Source: Streptomyces rimosus subsp. rimosus
GTDB taxonomy: Bacteria; Actinomycetota; Actinomycetes; Streptomycetales; Streptomycetaceae
Direction of reading: 5' to 3'
Assembly (NCBI RefSeq): GCF_000720725.1
Contig: NZ_JOCQ01000011.1
Location: forward strand, 78,836-142,835
Length of the DNA stretch: 64,000 bases
Below, piece after piece: positions 18,251 to 27,067 of this stretch. The translations under genes and the position numbers were made by a program. The notes under the pieces are model-generated. The model was not told where the DNA came from, did no database searches, and saw only the letters and a program-made list of their open reading frames with translations. The first letter of the stretch is position 1. Every line of letters begins with the position of its first letter.

Positions 18251-18877
18251 GTGCTGCTCTCCCGTCGCTCGGGCACCCCGCTGAGGCACCAGGGCCGGCC
18301 GCTCCCGTGGGAGGTCACCGTGCCGGTGGCGTCCAACATACCCAGCCACGGGCGGGCGTCGCAGGCTTCCGGGCGCACTCCGCCGCGTATCAGGTGCGCA
18401 TCGGGCGGGCCGCGGCGGAACAACGGCCGGGTGCGGTGACAAGGGCCGAACGGCCCCAATTCGGCGGTACGGGGTGTCGGATGCGTATACAGCAGCGGTA
18501 CCCGGGGAAGCAACCAACTTATACCACGGACCACCGTGCAATCAGGTTCCTATTTGTGGTATTTGCCATTACTTTATTCGCCGCAGAAGATCTTTTTACC
18601 TGCATATGCTTGCCCCGGTCTACGTTCCGGCCTGTACTGTTGTAAATGGCGTATGCGAAATCTTTTGCTCGCCAAAAGGGTGCGTGGGGGTGCTTCTGGT
18701 GACACGGGGGAAGCTTTTAGGTTCCGTCATTATGGTGCCGATGCTCGCATGGACCGTGCGACTCGCCATCTCCTCGATCGTCCCCTCTCCGATTGTCCCG
18801 TCAGGACGGCCCCGGCCGAATTTTCCTGCGGGTCCTACCAAAGAATGCAGAAATGTTTCTGTGTGCTGGAGGGGCGA
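18251..18877. promoter_or_regulatory. AT-rich regulatory segment at the cluster's left border
   Basis: 627 bp between divergent genes. About 18510-18745 is markedly AT-rich compared with the rest of the window. It contains an inverted repeat ATACCAC (18521-18527) / GTGGTAT (18556-18562) and a nested CACGG-ACCA-CCGTG hairpin (18525-18538). Frames open across it are not protein-like. It is probably a long leader or promoter region for the NarL-type regulator, and a possible junction of the cluster with the chromosome. Confidence 0.5.
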
Positions 18878-19570
18878 ATGGACAACAAAGTCATCACCGT
18901 TCTCGTCGTCGACGACCAGACCCTGCTCAGGGAGACGCTGTGCGACGTGCTCGCCGCCCAGCCGGACATCAAGGTGGTCGGCGGCGTGGCCAACGGGGAC
19001 GCGGCGGTGCACATGGCCGGCGAGCTGCGCCCCGACGTGATTCTGCTGGACGGGTCGGAGCCGTACGGAGTCGTCTCCGGCGTCGAGGCCATGCACCGGG
19101 TGTCGCCGCGTTCCCAGTGCATCGTGCTGACCTCGTTCCACCATCCGGCGCTCGTTCAACAGGCGCTGCAACTGCGCGTGAGCGGATTCCTGACCAAGAA
19201 TTTACGGCGCGCTGAGGTGCTCGCCGCGATCCGCAGTGTGACCAGTCATCCGGGGCAGATATTCATGTCCGTACCAAAGGAAAGCATGGCAGCGCTGCCG
19301 CATACCTCCACGGCCCGTCTGTCCGCCCGCGAGCTGCAGATAATGGAGAACGTGGCCCGCGGGCTGAGCAACAGCCAGATCGCCGCCCGCCTCACCATCA
19401 CCGAAGCGACCGTGAAACGCCATCTGAGCAATGTTTTCGAAAAACTGGGCGCGGTTTCCCGGATCGATGCCGTGAACAAGGCGAAATCCATGCTGATTCT
19501 CGGATTCTCCCGGAACACCGGACCGTATCCACGGCCGGAGGTGCGCCTCCAGGTACAGGCCGGCACCTGA
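18878..19570 (+). CDS. otcG: Orphan NarL/LuxR-type response regulator (probable otcG)
   Basis: 230 residues from ATG 18878 with GGAGGGG five bases upstream. The receiver domain keeps the acidic pair D12/D13, phospho-acceptor D58 (VILLDGSEPYG) and K107. The C-terminal LuxR helix-turn-helix (LSARELQIMENVARGLSNSQ, then TEATVKRHLSNVFEKL) occupies ~165-215. No sensor kinase is adjacent, so it is an orphan. Codon 109 (19202-19204) is TTA, the rare codon that makes expression depend on bldA tRNA. Its position beside otrA matches the LuxR-family activator otcG reported for S. rimosus; the name is from position and family, not alignment. It converges on otrA across a strong terminator. Confidence 0.8.
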   Translation: MDNKVITVLVVDDQTLLRETLCDVLAAQPDIKVVGGVANGDAAVHMAGELRPDVILLDGSEPYGVVSGVEAMHRVSPRSQCIVLTSFHHPALVQQALQLRVSGFLTKNLRRAEVLAAIRSVTSHPGQIFMSVPKESMAALPHTSTARLSARELQIMENVARGLSNSQIAARLTITEATVKRHLSNVFEKLGAVSRIDAVNKAKSMLILGFSRNTGPYPRPEVRLQVQAGT

Positions 19571-19575
19571 AACGA

Positions 19576-19620
19576 CCGGACCGCGCCCCGCGGAAATCCT
19601 CCGCCCGGGGCGCGGTCCGG
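19576..19620. terminator. Strong bidirectional terminator between otcG-like gene and otrA
   Basis: A 14-bp perfect stem CCGGACCGCGCCCC (19576-19589) / GGGGCGCGGTCCGG (19607-19620) encloses an inner GCGG/CCGC stem (19590-19593 with 19601-19604). It is centred in the 57-bp gap between convergent genes. Confidence 0.9.
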
Positions 19621-19627
19621 TGCCGGT

Positions 19628-21613
19628 TCACACGCGCTTGAGCACGTGCAGGATGTACTCGTCCCGGTTGAGCGGGTTGGGCCCCTCGGGCCGCGGCCGT
19701 ACGGGCGGCTGTCCGGCGGCCGGCCGGTAGCCCCGGTGCTCGGCCAGGAACACGCCCTCGCCCTGGGTCAGTCCGGGAACCCGCTGGTTGAAGTCGTGCA
19801 CGAGGCTGGTCGGCATTGTGCCCTCCAGCCGGAAGACGTCCCCTTCGGCCGTCGGCACACCGGGAGTCGCCCCCAGCTCCGCGAGCTTCGCCAGCACCGG
19901 GCTGAGCCGGGTGGCGGGCACCTCCAGCTCGAAGGAGCTGACCGGCTCGTGCACCTCGGTCCCGGCCTGGCGCAGCGCGTCCATCAGAACCAGCGGCGTG
20001 GCCTTGCGGAAGTCGTCGGCCGCGCTGACCGGACTGGCGAAGCCGGTACGGGTCAGGGTGACGGCGCAGTCGGTGACCTGCCAGCCGTACAGACCGTGCC
20101 GCAGCGTGGTGTGCACCGTCTCCTCAATGGCCTTGTGGAAAGCCAGCGGGAGCGAGCCCAGTTCCACCGCCAGGCGGAACGTGATGCCCGCGCCCGGCTC
20201 GGCCGGTCCTACGTGCAGACCCACGGTCGCCCAGAAGTAGTTGTGCGTCCGTGTGTCCAGCTCGATCAGCGCCTCGCCCGTCCCCACCGGCTTCTCGATG
20301 CAGACCGTACGGGTCGGGTCGAAGCGGACCCGTACGTCGAAGGACTCCGCGAGCGTGCTGCCGAGGATCTCCTTCTGCACCTCCCCGTAGAGGCGCACCA
20401 CCGCGCCGGCCGCGTTCTCCTCGTCCTGCCGCAGGTCGATCGAGGGGTCCTGCTCGTCCAGCATGCGCAGCGCGGCGTGCAGCCGCCCGGCCTCCGCCGG
20501 ACGCTCCGGCCTGATCACGGTCTCCAGGCTGGGCGGGGCGAAGAAGTTCCGCGGCGGCGGGCCGTCGAGGTGTCCGGCCCGGTCACCGACCCGTACGTCC
20601 TTCAGGCCCCACGCCTGCGCGATGTCCCCGGCGGTCGCCCGGGTCTCGCTGGTGGCCGATCCGTGTTCGAAGACCCGCAGCGCGGTGATCCGCCCGGCGT
20701 GCTCGGTGACCCGGCCGGTGTGGTCGACGCGGTGCAGTGTCACCGCGTCGCGGGTGCCCAGCGTGCCGGAGACCAGCCGCAGGTACGCGACGGCCTCCCC
20801 GCGCGATCCGCGGTCCACCTTGAACACGGTGGCCCGCAGCGGCGTGTCCTGCGCTTCGTGCACGGACGGCAGCAACTCCCGGATACCGCGCACCAGGTGG
20901 TCCAGGCCCTCGCCGGTCAGCGCGGACCCGAAGAACACCGGGTGCGCCAGACCGCGCGCGGTCTGCGCGGCCAGTTCCTCCGCGTACTCCTTCTCGGTCA
21001 GTACGCGTTCCTCGTCCAGGTAGGCGGTGAGGAAGGCGTCGTCGTGGTCGGCGAGCAGCTCACCGACCCGGACGGCGAACTCCGGGTCGGTGTCCGGTCC
21101 GAGCGCGGTCGCGCGGGCCCGCGGCGTGCCGGCGTCCGCCACGGCGGACAGTGCCACCGCGGTCGGGGTGAGCCGGTCGCGGATGTCCCGCAGTACGCCG
21201 TCGGGGCGCGCGCCACCCCGGTCGATCTTGTTGACGAAGACCAGCGTGGGGATGTCCAGCCGGCGCAGGGTCCGCATCAGGATGCGGGTCTGCGGCTGGA
21301 CGCCCTCGACGGCCGAGACGACCAGGACGGCGCCGTCGAGCACCCCGAGCGCCCGCTCGACCTCGGAGATGAAGTCGGAGTGCCCCGGGGTGTCGATGAG
21401 GTTGACCTTGAGATCGTCCAGGACGAACGTGGCCACGGCGGAGCGGATGGTGATGCCGCGCTGCCGCTCCAGCTCCATCGAGTCGGTCGTCGTGGTGCCG
21501 GCGTCCACGCTGCCGATCTCGTCGATCACTCCGGTGCGGTGCAGCAGGCGCTCGGTGAGACTGGTCTTGCCGGCGTCAACGTGGGCCAGGATGCCCAGAT
21601 TCAGCTTGTTCAT
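19628..21613 (-). CDS. otrA: Tetracycline resistance ribosomal protection protein OtrA
   Basis: 661 residues. EF-G-like GTPase that dislodges tetracyclines from the 30S subunit, protecting the producer. G1 HVDAGKTSLTERLL (~11-24), G3 DTPGHSDF, G4 NKID, followed by translation-factor domains II-V and C-terminal DEYILHVLKRV. The length and the N-terminal GILAHVDAGK and ELERQRGITIRSAVATF match Otr(A) and the TetM/TetO family rather than housekeeping EF-G (~700 residues). Only a weak Shine-Dalgarno (AGAGGA about 17 bases upstream) precedes the ATG, so translation may be modest or leader-dependent. It lies 158 bp downstream of oxyT on the same strand. Confidence 0.95.
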   Translation of the reverse strand: MNKLNLGILAHVDAGKTSLTERLLHRTGVIDEIGSVDAGTTTTDSMELERQRGITIRSAVATFVLDDLKVNLIDTPGHSDFISEVERALGVLDGAVLVVSAVEGVQPQTRILMRTLRRLDIPTLVFVNKIDRGGARPDGVLRDIRDRLTPTAVALSAVADAGTPRARATALGPDTDPEFAVRVGELLADHDDAFLTAYLDEERVLTEKEYAEELAAQTARGLAHPVFFGSALTGEGLDHLVRGIRELLPSVHEAQDTPLRATVFKVDRGSRGEAVAYLRLVSGTLGTRDAVTLHRVDHTGRVTEHAGRITALRVFEHGSATSETRATAGDIAQAWGLKDVRVGDRAGHLDGPPPRNFFAPPSLETVIRPERPAEAGRLHAALRMLDEQDPSIDLRQDEENAAGAVVRLYGEVQKEILGSTLAESFDVRVRFDPTRTVCIEKPVGTGEALIELDTRTHNYFWATVGLHVGPAEPGAGITFRLAVELGSLPLAFHKAIEETVHTTLRHGLYGWQVTDCAVTLTRTGFASPVSAADDFRKATPLVLMDALRQAGTEVHEPVSSFELEVPATRLSPVLAKLAELGATPGVPTAEGDVFRLEGTMPTSLVHDFNQRVPGLTQGEGVFLAEHRGYRPAAGQPPVRPRPEGPNPLNRDEYILHVLKRV

Positions 21614-21771
21614 GGAGGGGGTTCGGATTCCTCTGCGTCGTGATGCGGACCTTTCCTGCCGGATTCGTGGTCGCCTGCCGCATCGTTCCGCCCTCTCTGA
21701 CGTCGCTCGGATCCGCCCGACGGGGACACCCCCACAGGCATGATCACGGTAGCAAGGGCCGTCGCGGAGGG

Positions 21772-22806
21772 TCAGGGCTTGACGGCGACTATCAGCCAGT
21801 CGCCGAGGAGGTTGTCGATCCGCTCCGCCTGCCGTACCCGGAAGCCGGCCTCCTCGATCTCCGCGCGGTACTCGTCGACGCTGCTGGACGAGCTGTCGCC
21901 GCGGATCAGACCGTGGTTGAGCCGTTGCAGCACGTCGTGCACCGTCGTGGTGGCCGGATCCGTCATCAGGTCGTAGACCACCAGCGCCCCGCCGGAGGGC
22001 AGCGCCTCGCGGATGCGCGCGAGGAGCTTGCGCCGCTGCGGTACGGGCCAGTCGGGCAGGACGTGCCCGGTCACCACGGCGTCCGCGGACGGCAGCGGAT
22101 CGGTCAGGAAGTCGCCGCCGTGGAAGCGGACACGGCCTTCCAGACCGCGCTCACGGATCAGCTCGTCGGCCAGCGGCGCCAGCCCGGGCAGGTCGAACAC
22201 GGCGCCTTGCAGGTGCGGATGGGCCAGCGCCACCCGCGTCGCCAGGTTGCCCCGGGCGCCGCCGATGTCGACGAAGGACTTGTACCCGCTCCAGTCGACG
22301 CGGCGCGCCAGCTCCTCGGCCGTGAAGGAACTGAAGGTGTCGAAGTGCGCCATGACCTGACGGGCGCGGTCCGGGTCCTCGTAGTGCTTGGGGTACGCCT
22401 CGGGCCCGTGCGCCTCGGCGCCGGAGCCCGCCTCGCCCTCCTGGAGCGCCGTCGTCAGCCCGGCCCATACGTGGTAGTGCTTGCGGGCGTGCTGGAGGAC
22501 GGTGCCGCCCAGGAATTCGGAGGCGCCGGAGACCAGGAACGCCTGTGCCGCGGGGGAGTTGCGGTAGCGGTCGCCGTCCGCCTCCAGCAACTCCAGCGCG
22601 ACGAGCGCGTCGAGGAATTCCTTGGCCAGCGGGTGGACGATCCGCAGCTTGTCCTTCACCTCCCCGACGGTCGCGGGTCCATCGGCGAGCAGGTCGAACA
22701 GGCCCAGCTCCACGGCGCTGTGCAGGGCCTTCGCCTGGTGGTACGCGGTGGTCAGGTGCAGCAGCGACCGGGCCTGGGCCACGGGTGCGAGCGGTGCGGT
22801 GGTCAT
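21772..22806 (-). CDS. oxyT: Oxytetracycline N,N-dimethyltransferase OxyT
   Basis: 344 residues. SAM-dependent methyltransferase of the O-methyltransferase family with a dimerisation helix domain (~1-100) and Rossmann domain. Motifs: FVDIGGARGNLATRVALAHP, GRVRFHGGDFLTDPLP and VVTGHVLPDWP. In the oxytetracycline pathway OxyT dimethylates the C-4 amine made by OxyQ. AAGGAG precedes ATG 22806. It is downstream of oxyS on the minus strand (54-bp gap), so the two form an operon from the oxyS promoter. The other methyltransferase, OxyF, is elsewhere; assignment T versus F is from position. Confidence 0.9.
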   Translation of the reverse strand: MTTAPLAPVAQARSLLHLTTAYHQAKALHSAVELGLFDLLADGPATVGEVKDKLRIVHPLAKEFLDALVALELLEADGDRYRNSPAAQAFLVSGASEFLGGTVLQHARKHYHVWAGLTTALQEGEAGSGAEAHGPEAYPKHYEDPDRARQVMAHFDTFSSFTAEELARRVDWSGYKSFVDIGGARGNLATRVALAHPHLQGAVFDLPGLAPLADELIRERGLEGRVRFHGGDFLTDPLPSADAVVTGHVLPDWPVPQRRKLLARIREALPSGGALVVYDLMTDPATTTVHDVLQRLNHGLIRGDSSSSSVDEYRAEIEEAGFRVRQAERIDNLLGDWLIVAVKP

Positions 22807-22860
22807 GGGTCTCCTTGGCCGGTAAGGGGGCGGGGGCGGAAAGCCGCGGGCAGGGTGTTC

Positions 22861-24372
22861 TCACACGGCGGGCGGCCCGAACCAGGTGCGCAGGGCGTCG
22901 GTGAGCCCGTCCGCACCCGGCTCCGGGGCCGCGGTCCAGCAGATGTAGCCGTCGGGCCGTACGAGCAGCGCGGCCAGCCCTTCGACCGCGGAGCCCGGCT
23001 CCGCGACGCCCTCGGCCGCGACCAGGTCCACCCGGTCCTTCCACGCCGCCACCTCGTCGGCGAGCGGCTGGTCGGAGCCGAGGGTCAGCAGGACGCCGCG
23101 CGCCGTGTGGAAGTACGTGCTCAGCCGGCGCGTACCGTCCTCCGTGACGAGCGGCAGGTCCGGCACGCGGCGCCCCAGCAGCGGGTGTTCGCCCGGCATG
23201 GGGTAGCGCACGTCCAGCGCCGAGATGAGGCCCGCCAGGTAGCGGTTGGTCTCCGGGACGTGCAGCAGCTCGATCATCAGCTCCCGCAGCCCTTCGAAGC
23301 GCGGGTCCGGGTCGATCAGCACCGCCTGCGCGCGGGTGTTGCGCAGCACGCCCGCGGCGATCGGGCGGCGCTCGGCCTCGTAGGTGTCCAGCAGCTCCGG
23401 CGGAGCCGTGCCCGCGATCGTCGCGCCCAGCTTCCAGCCGAGGTTCACCGCGTCCTGGAAGCCCAGGTTGAGGCCCTGGCCGCCGGCGGGCAGGTGGATG
23501 TGGCAGGCGTCGCCGGCCAGCAGGACCCGGCCGTCGCGGTACCGCTCGGCCTGGCGCGAGGTGTCGGTGAGCCGGGAGAGCCAGCGCACGTCGTGCATCC
23601 CGAAGTCGCTGCCGGCCACCTCGGTGAGCGCGGCCCGCACGTCCTCCTCGGTGACCGGCGCCCGGCGGTCGGCGTAGGGCCGGTCGAAGAAGGCGACGGT
23701 GGCCCGGTAGATGTCCGGTTCCAGCGGGAAGGCGGCGAACCAGGCACGCAGGTCGTGCCGCATGACGCCGTAGGGCCGCATCGGGCCCATGCCCTCCCCG
23801 TGCGGCAGCTCCTCGCGGAACCGCGCGTCCGCGATCACCGCGAACATGTGCGGGTCCTGCCCGGGGAAGTCGATGCCGAGCAGCTTGCGTACGGTGCTGC
23901 CGCCGCCGTCGCAGCCCACCAGGTAGGAGCACTCGATCTCGTACGGCCCCTCGGGCCCGCTGACGGAGACGGTCACCCCGTCGGCGTCCTGCGTCAGCGA
24001 TGTCAGCGCGTGCCCGCGGCGCAGCTCGGCGCCCAGTTCCAGGGCCCGCCCGGTCAGCAGTTCCTCGGTGCGCACCTGGGGGACGAACAGCGCGTACGGG
24101 TGCCGCGTGTCGAACGACGAGAAGTCGAGCGGGACCCCGAGGCTGGCGAAGTTCCCGCCGCGCAGCTTCGGCGCGTCGGCCTGGAATTCCTCGCCCAGGC
24201 CGCGCATGTCCAGCAGCTCGACGGTGCGCGCGTGCACACCGAGGGCCTTGGAGAAGTCGACCGGCTCCGCCAGACGTTCCAGCACCAGGGTCCTGGCACC
24301 GGCCAGGCGGAGTTCGCAGGCGAGCATCAGGCCGGTCGGCCCGGCGCCGGCGATCACCACGTCGTACCGCAT
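22861..24372 (-). CDS. oxyS: Anhydrotetracycline hydroxylase OxyS (FAD monooxygenase)
   Basis: 503 residues from ATG 24372 (GAGGAG seven bases upstream); an upstream in-frame ATG adds residues without homology. Class A flavoprotein monooxygenase: FAD-binding GAGPTG (~9-14), a central DG region, GDACHIHLPAGGQGLNLG near residue 290, and a C-terminal thioredoxin-like domain. In the pathway it hydroxylates anhydrotetracycline at C-6 and then C-5, preparing the substrate for OxyR. It is transcribed divergently from oxyR. Confidence 0.93.
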   Translation of the reverse strand: MRYDVVIAGAGPTGLMLACELRLAGARTLVLERLAEPVDFSKALGVHARTVELLDMRGLGEEFQADAPKLRGGNFASLGVPLDFSSFDTRHPYALFVPQVRTEELLTGRALELGAELRRGHALTSLTQDADGVTVSVSGPEGPYEIECSYLVGCDGGGSTVRKLLGIDFPGQDPHMFAVIADARFREELPHGEGMGPMRPYGVMRHDLRAWFAAFPLEPDIYRATVAFFDRPYADRRAPVTEEDVRAALTEVAGSDFGMHDVRWLSRLTDTSRQAERYRDGRVLLAGDACHIHLPAGGQGLNLGFQDAVNLGWKLGATIAGTAPPELLDTYEAERRPIAAGVLRNTRAQAVLIDPDPRFEGLRELMIELLHVPETNRYLAGLISALDVRYPMPGEHPLLGRRVPDLPLVTEDGTRRLSTYFHTARGVLLTLGSDQPLADEVAAWKDRVDLVAAEGVAEPGSAVEGLAALLVRPDGYICWTAAPEPGADGLTDALRTWFGPPAV

Positions 24373-24406
24373 ACACGCTCCTCGGATCAGTGGGTTGCCG
24401 CCGAGC

Positions 24407-24438
24407 ATGCTGACCGCGCGCATTCAAGGCGCCGTCCA
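24407..24438 (-). promoter_or_regulatory. Candidate SARP box and -10 for oxyS-oxyT
   Basis: Minus strand: heptamers TGGACGG (24438-24432) and TTGAATG (24427-24421) spaced 11 bp. Eight bases then separate the second heptamer from the -10-like CAGCAT (24412-24407). The first repeat is degenerate, so this is the weakest of five similar sites in the cluster. Confidence 0.5.
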
Positions 24439-24460
24439 GCCGGAATCCGGAGCGGGTGGC

Positions 24461-24492
24461 TCGAAGTGTGCTCGAAGCAGGCTTCGTAGCGT
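24461..24492 (+). promoter_or_regulatory. SARP box and -10 for oxyR-oxyQ-oxyP
   Basis: Direct repeats TCGAAGT (24461-24467) and TCGAAGC (24472-24478) with 11-bp period, then exactly 8 bp to the -10-like TAGCGT (24487-24492). This is the textbook SARP arrangement and predicts activation by OtcR. Confidence 0.75.
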
Positions 24493-24523
24493 GTCCGCGA
24501 CCCTACGGAACCGAGGACGCTCT

Positions 24524-24952
24524 ATGCCGTTCACCCAGAAGGAAATCACCTACCTGCGCGCGCAGGGCTACGGCCGGCTGGCGACGGTCGGCGCCCGCGG
24601 AGAACCCCACAACGTGCCCGTCTCCTTCGAGATCGACGAGGAGCACGGCACCATCGAGATCACCGGCCGGGACATGGGCCGCAGCCGCAAGTTCCGCAAC
24701 GTGGCGAAGAACGACCGGGTCGCCTTCGTCGTGGACGACGTGCCGTGCCGCGACCCCGAAGTGGTCCGGGCCGTGGTCATCCACGGCACGGCCCAGGCGC
24801 TGCCCACCGGCGGCCGGGAACGCCGGCCGCACTGCGCCGACGAGATGATCCGCATCCACCCCCGGCGCATCGTCACCTGGGGCATCGAAGGGGACCTGTC
24901 CACCGGGGTCCACGCACGCAATGTCACGGCCGAGGACGGAGGACGGCGATGA
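24524..24952 (+). CDS. oxyR: F420-dependent dehydro-oxytetracycline reductase OxyR (PNPOx-like)
   Basis: 142 residues of the split-barrel PPOX / pyridoxamine-phosphate-oxidase-like family. The N-terminus begins FTQKEITYLRAQGYGRLATV and the barrel core GARGEPHNVPVSFEID follows. OxyR reduces the 5a(11a) double bond as the last step to oxytetracycline, using F420H2 (known for the enzyme). It is first in the plus-strand oxyR-Q-P operon; its TGA overlaps the oxyQ ATG (ATGA). Confidence 0.9.
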   Translation: MPFTQKEITYLRAQGYGRLATVGARGEPHNVPVSFEIDEEHGTIEITGRDMGRSRKFRNVAKNDRVAFVVDDVPCRDPEVVRAVVIHGTAQALPTGGRERRPHCADEMIRIHPRRIVTWGIEGDLSTGVHARNVTAEDGGRR

Positions 24953-26028
24953 GGGAACTGCCCGAATTCCCGTGGGACGTGCTCCTGCCGTACAAGAAGC
25001 GGGCCGCGGCCCACCCCGACGGGCTGGTCAACCTGGCCCTGGGCGAACCGGTCGACGCCACGCCCGACGTGGTGCGCGACGCCCTCGCGGCAGCGGCCGA
25101 CGCGCCGGGCTACCCGCCCACGGAAGGGACGCCCGCGCTCCGCGAAGCGGCCGCCGCCTGGCTGCACCGCCGCCTGGGCGTGACGGTGGACCCTTCGGCC
25201 GTACTGCCCGCGGTCGGCACCAAGGAGCTGATCGCCTGGCTCCCGTCGATGCTGGGCACCGGCCCGGGCGACACGGTGGCCTTTCCCCGGCTGGCGTTCC
25301 CCACCTTCGACGTCAGCGCGCGCCTGGCCGGAGCAGCGGGCCGGCCGGTGGACTCGCCGCTGGAGCTCGGACGCGAGCCGGCGAAGGTGGTCTGGCTCAA
25401 CTCGCCGTCCAACCCGGAGGGCCGGGTGCTGTCCGTACCGGAGCTGCGCGAGATCGTGGCCTGGGCGCGGGACCGCGGCGCCGTCCTCGTCAACGACGAG
25501 TGCTACATCGAGTACGGGTGGGACCGGCGGCCGGTGTCGCTGCTCGACCCGGCGGTGTGCGGCGACAGCCACGAAGGGCTGCTGGCGGTGCACTCGCTGT
25601 CCAAGCGGTCCAACCTCGCGGGCTACCGCGCGGGCATCTGCTCCGGCGACCCGGCCCTGATCGGCCGCCTGCTCCAGATACGCAAGCACGCCGGGCACGC
25701 CGTCCCGGCCCCCGTGCAGGCGGCCATGGTGGCCGCGCTGGAGGACGACGCCCACGTGGAACGGCAGCGGGACCGGTACGCGTACCGGCGGCGCGTCCTG
25801 CGCACGGCCCTGGAGGGAGCCGGATTCCGCGTCGAGCACTCCGAGGGCGGTCTGTTCCTGTGGGCCACCCGGGGCGAGCCGTGCTGGCCCGCCGTACAGA
25901 AGCTGGCCGATCTTGGCATCCTCGTCGCCCCCGGGGCCTTCTACGGCGAGGCCGGTGAGCAGTACGTACGGATCGCGTTCACGGCGACCGACGAACGCAT
26001 CGCCGCGGCCGCCGCCCGGCTGACATGA
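24949..26028 (+). CDS. oxyQ: PLP-dependent aminotransferase OxyQ (C-4 amination)
   Basis: 359 residues, fold-type I class I/II aminotransferase close in appearance to DapC. PLP-binding Lys219 lies in HSLSKRSNLAGYRAG. VNDECYIEYG supplies the ring-contacting Asp183 and Tyr186, and NSPSNPEGRV is conserved. It transfers an amino group to the C-4 ketone of the anhydrotetracycline precursor, after which OxyT dimethylates it. GGAGGA precedes the ATG, which overlaps the oxyR stop; the oxyP ATG in turn overlaps its own stop, so the three genes are translationally coupled. Confidence 0.92.
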   Translation: MRELPEFPWDVLLPYKKRAAAHPDGLVNLALGEPVDATPDVVRDALAAAADAPGYPPTEGTPALREAAAAWLHRRLGVTVDPSAVLPAVGTKELIAWLPSMLGTGPGDTVAFPRLAFPTFDVSARLAGAAGRPVDSPLELGREPAKVVWLNSPSNPEGRVLSVPELREIVAWARDRGAVLVNDECYIEYGWDRRPVSLLDPAVCGDSHEGLLAVHSLSKRSNLAGYRAGICSGDPALIGRLLQIRKHAGHAVPAPVQAAMVAALEDDAHVERQRDRYAYRRRVLRTALEGAGFRVEHSEGGLFLWATRGEPCWPAVQKLADLGILVAPGAFYGEAGEQYVRIAFTATDERIAAAAARLT

Positions 26029-27035
26029 CGGCGGACACGCGGGCTGTCGTGCGGGGGCCCCGGCCGGTGGCACTGCTGCTGCCCGGCCAGGGCTCCCAGT
26101 ACCGGCGGATGGCGGCGGGGCTGTACGCGGCCGAGCCGGTCTTCGCCGAGGCGGTCGACGAGGTGCTGGGCGCGATGGGAGCCGAGGGCGCCCGGATGCA
26201 CGCCGACTGGCTGGCCGAGCGGCCGGACCTGCCGGTGGACCACGTACTGCGGGCCCAGCCGCTGCTGTTCGCCGTGGACTTCGCGCTCGGCCGGCTGGTG
26301 ACGAGCTGGGGCATCCGCCCGGTGGCGCTGCTGGGCCACAGCATCGGCGAGATGGCGGCCGCCACGCTCGCCGGGGTGTTCTCGGTGCGCGACGCCGCCC
26401 GGGTGGTGCTCGACCGCGTGACACGGCTGACGGCGGCGCCCCCGGGCGGCATGCTCGCGGTGGCGGAATCCGCCGCCTCCCTGGAACCCTTCCTGAGCGG
26501 CGGCGTGGTGGTCGGCGCCGTCAACGCGCCGCGGCAGACCGTGCTCGGCGGGCCGGAGGACGCGCTGCGCGCCGTGGGGGAGACCCTGCGGGCCCGCGGC
26601 ATCACCGCCCAGCGGGTACCGGCGCTCAGCCCGTTCCACAGCCCGGCCATCGCCCCGCACGCCAGGGGCGCCGAGGCGGTCCTCGCGGCGGTGGAACGCC
26701 GGCCGCCGCGGACCGTGGTGCACTCCTGCTATACGGCGGCACCGCTGACGGCACGCCAGGTCGCCGACCCCGCGTACTGGGCCGCGCACCCGGTGGACCA
26801 GGTGCGCTTCTGGCCCGCTCTGGACGGGCTGCTGTCGCCCGGCGGGCTGGTGGTGGTCGAGGCGGGCCCCGGCCGTACGCTGTCGAGCCTCGCCCTGCGG
26901 CACCCTTCCGTACGCCGTGGGGACTGCAAGGTCGTACCGCTGTCACCGAAACGGGCGGGCAGCCCCGACGACGATCGGGCGGCGCTGGCGGAGGCGGTGC
27001 ATGCCTTGCGGGCCGAGGGGTATCGCATTCCCTGA
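26025..27035 (+). CDS. oxyP: Acyltransferase OxyP (malonyl/acyl-CoA:ACP transferase-like)
   Basis: 336 residues of the FabD-like acyltransferase fold. N-terminal LLLPGQGSQYRRMAAGLY. Nucleophile Ser106 lies in GHSIGE and the active-site His205 in SPFHSP. In related amidated or alternatively primed type II systems such proteins act as editing thioesterases removing acetyl starters; malonyl transfer itself is usually done by the fatty-acid synthase enzyme. It ends the oxyR-Q-P operon, 33 bp from the convergent pentapeptide gene. Confidence 0.9.
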   Translation: MTADTRAVVRGPRPVALLLPGQGSQYRRMAAGLYAAEPVFAEAVDEVLGAMGAEGARMHADWLAERPDLPVDHVLRAQPLLFAVDFALGRLVTSWGIRPVALLGHSIGEMAAATLAGVFSVRDAARVVLDRVTRLTAAPPGGMLAVAESAASLEPFLSGGVVVGAVNAPRQTVLGGPEDALRAVGETLRARGITAQRVPALSPFHSPAIAPHARGAEAVLAAVERRPPRTVVHSCYTAAPLTARQVADPAYWAAHPVDQVRFWPALDGLLSPGGLVVVEAGPGRTLSSLALRHPSVRRGDCKVVPLSPKRAGSPDDDRAALAEAVHALRAEGYRIP

Positions 27036-27067
27036 TGCGTGCGGTATGACGATCAGGTACTGGTCGG

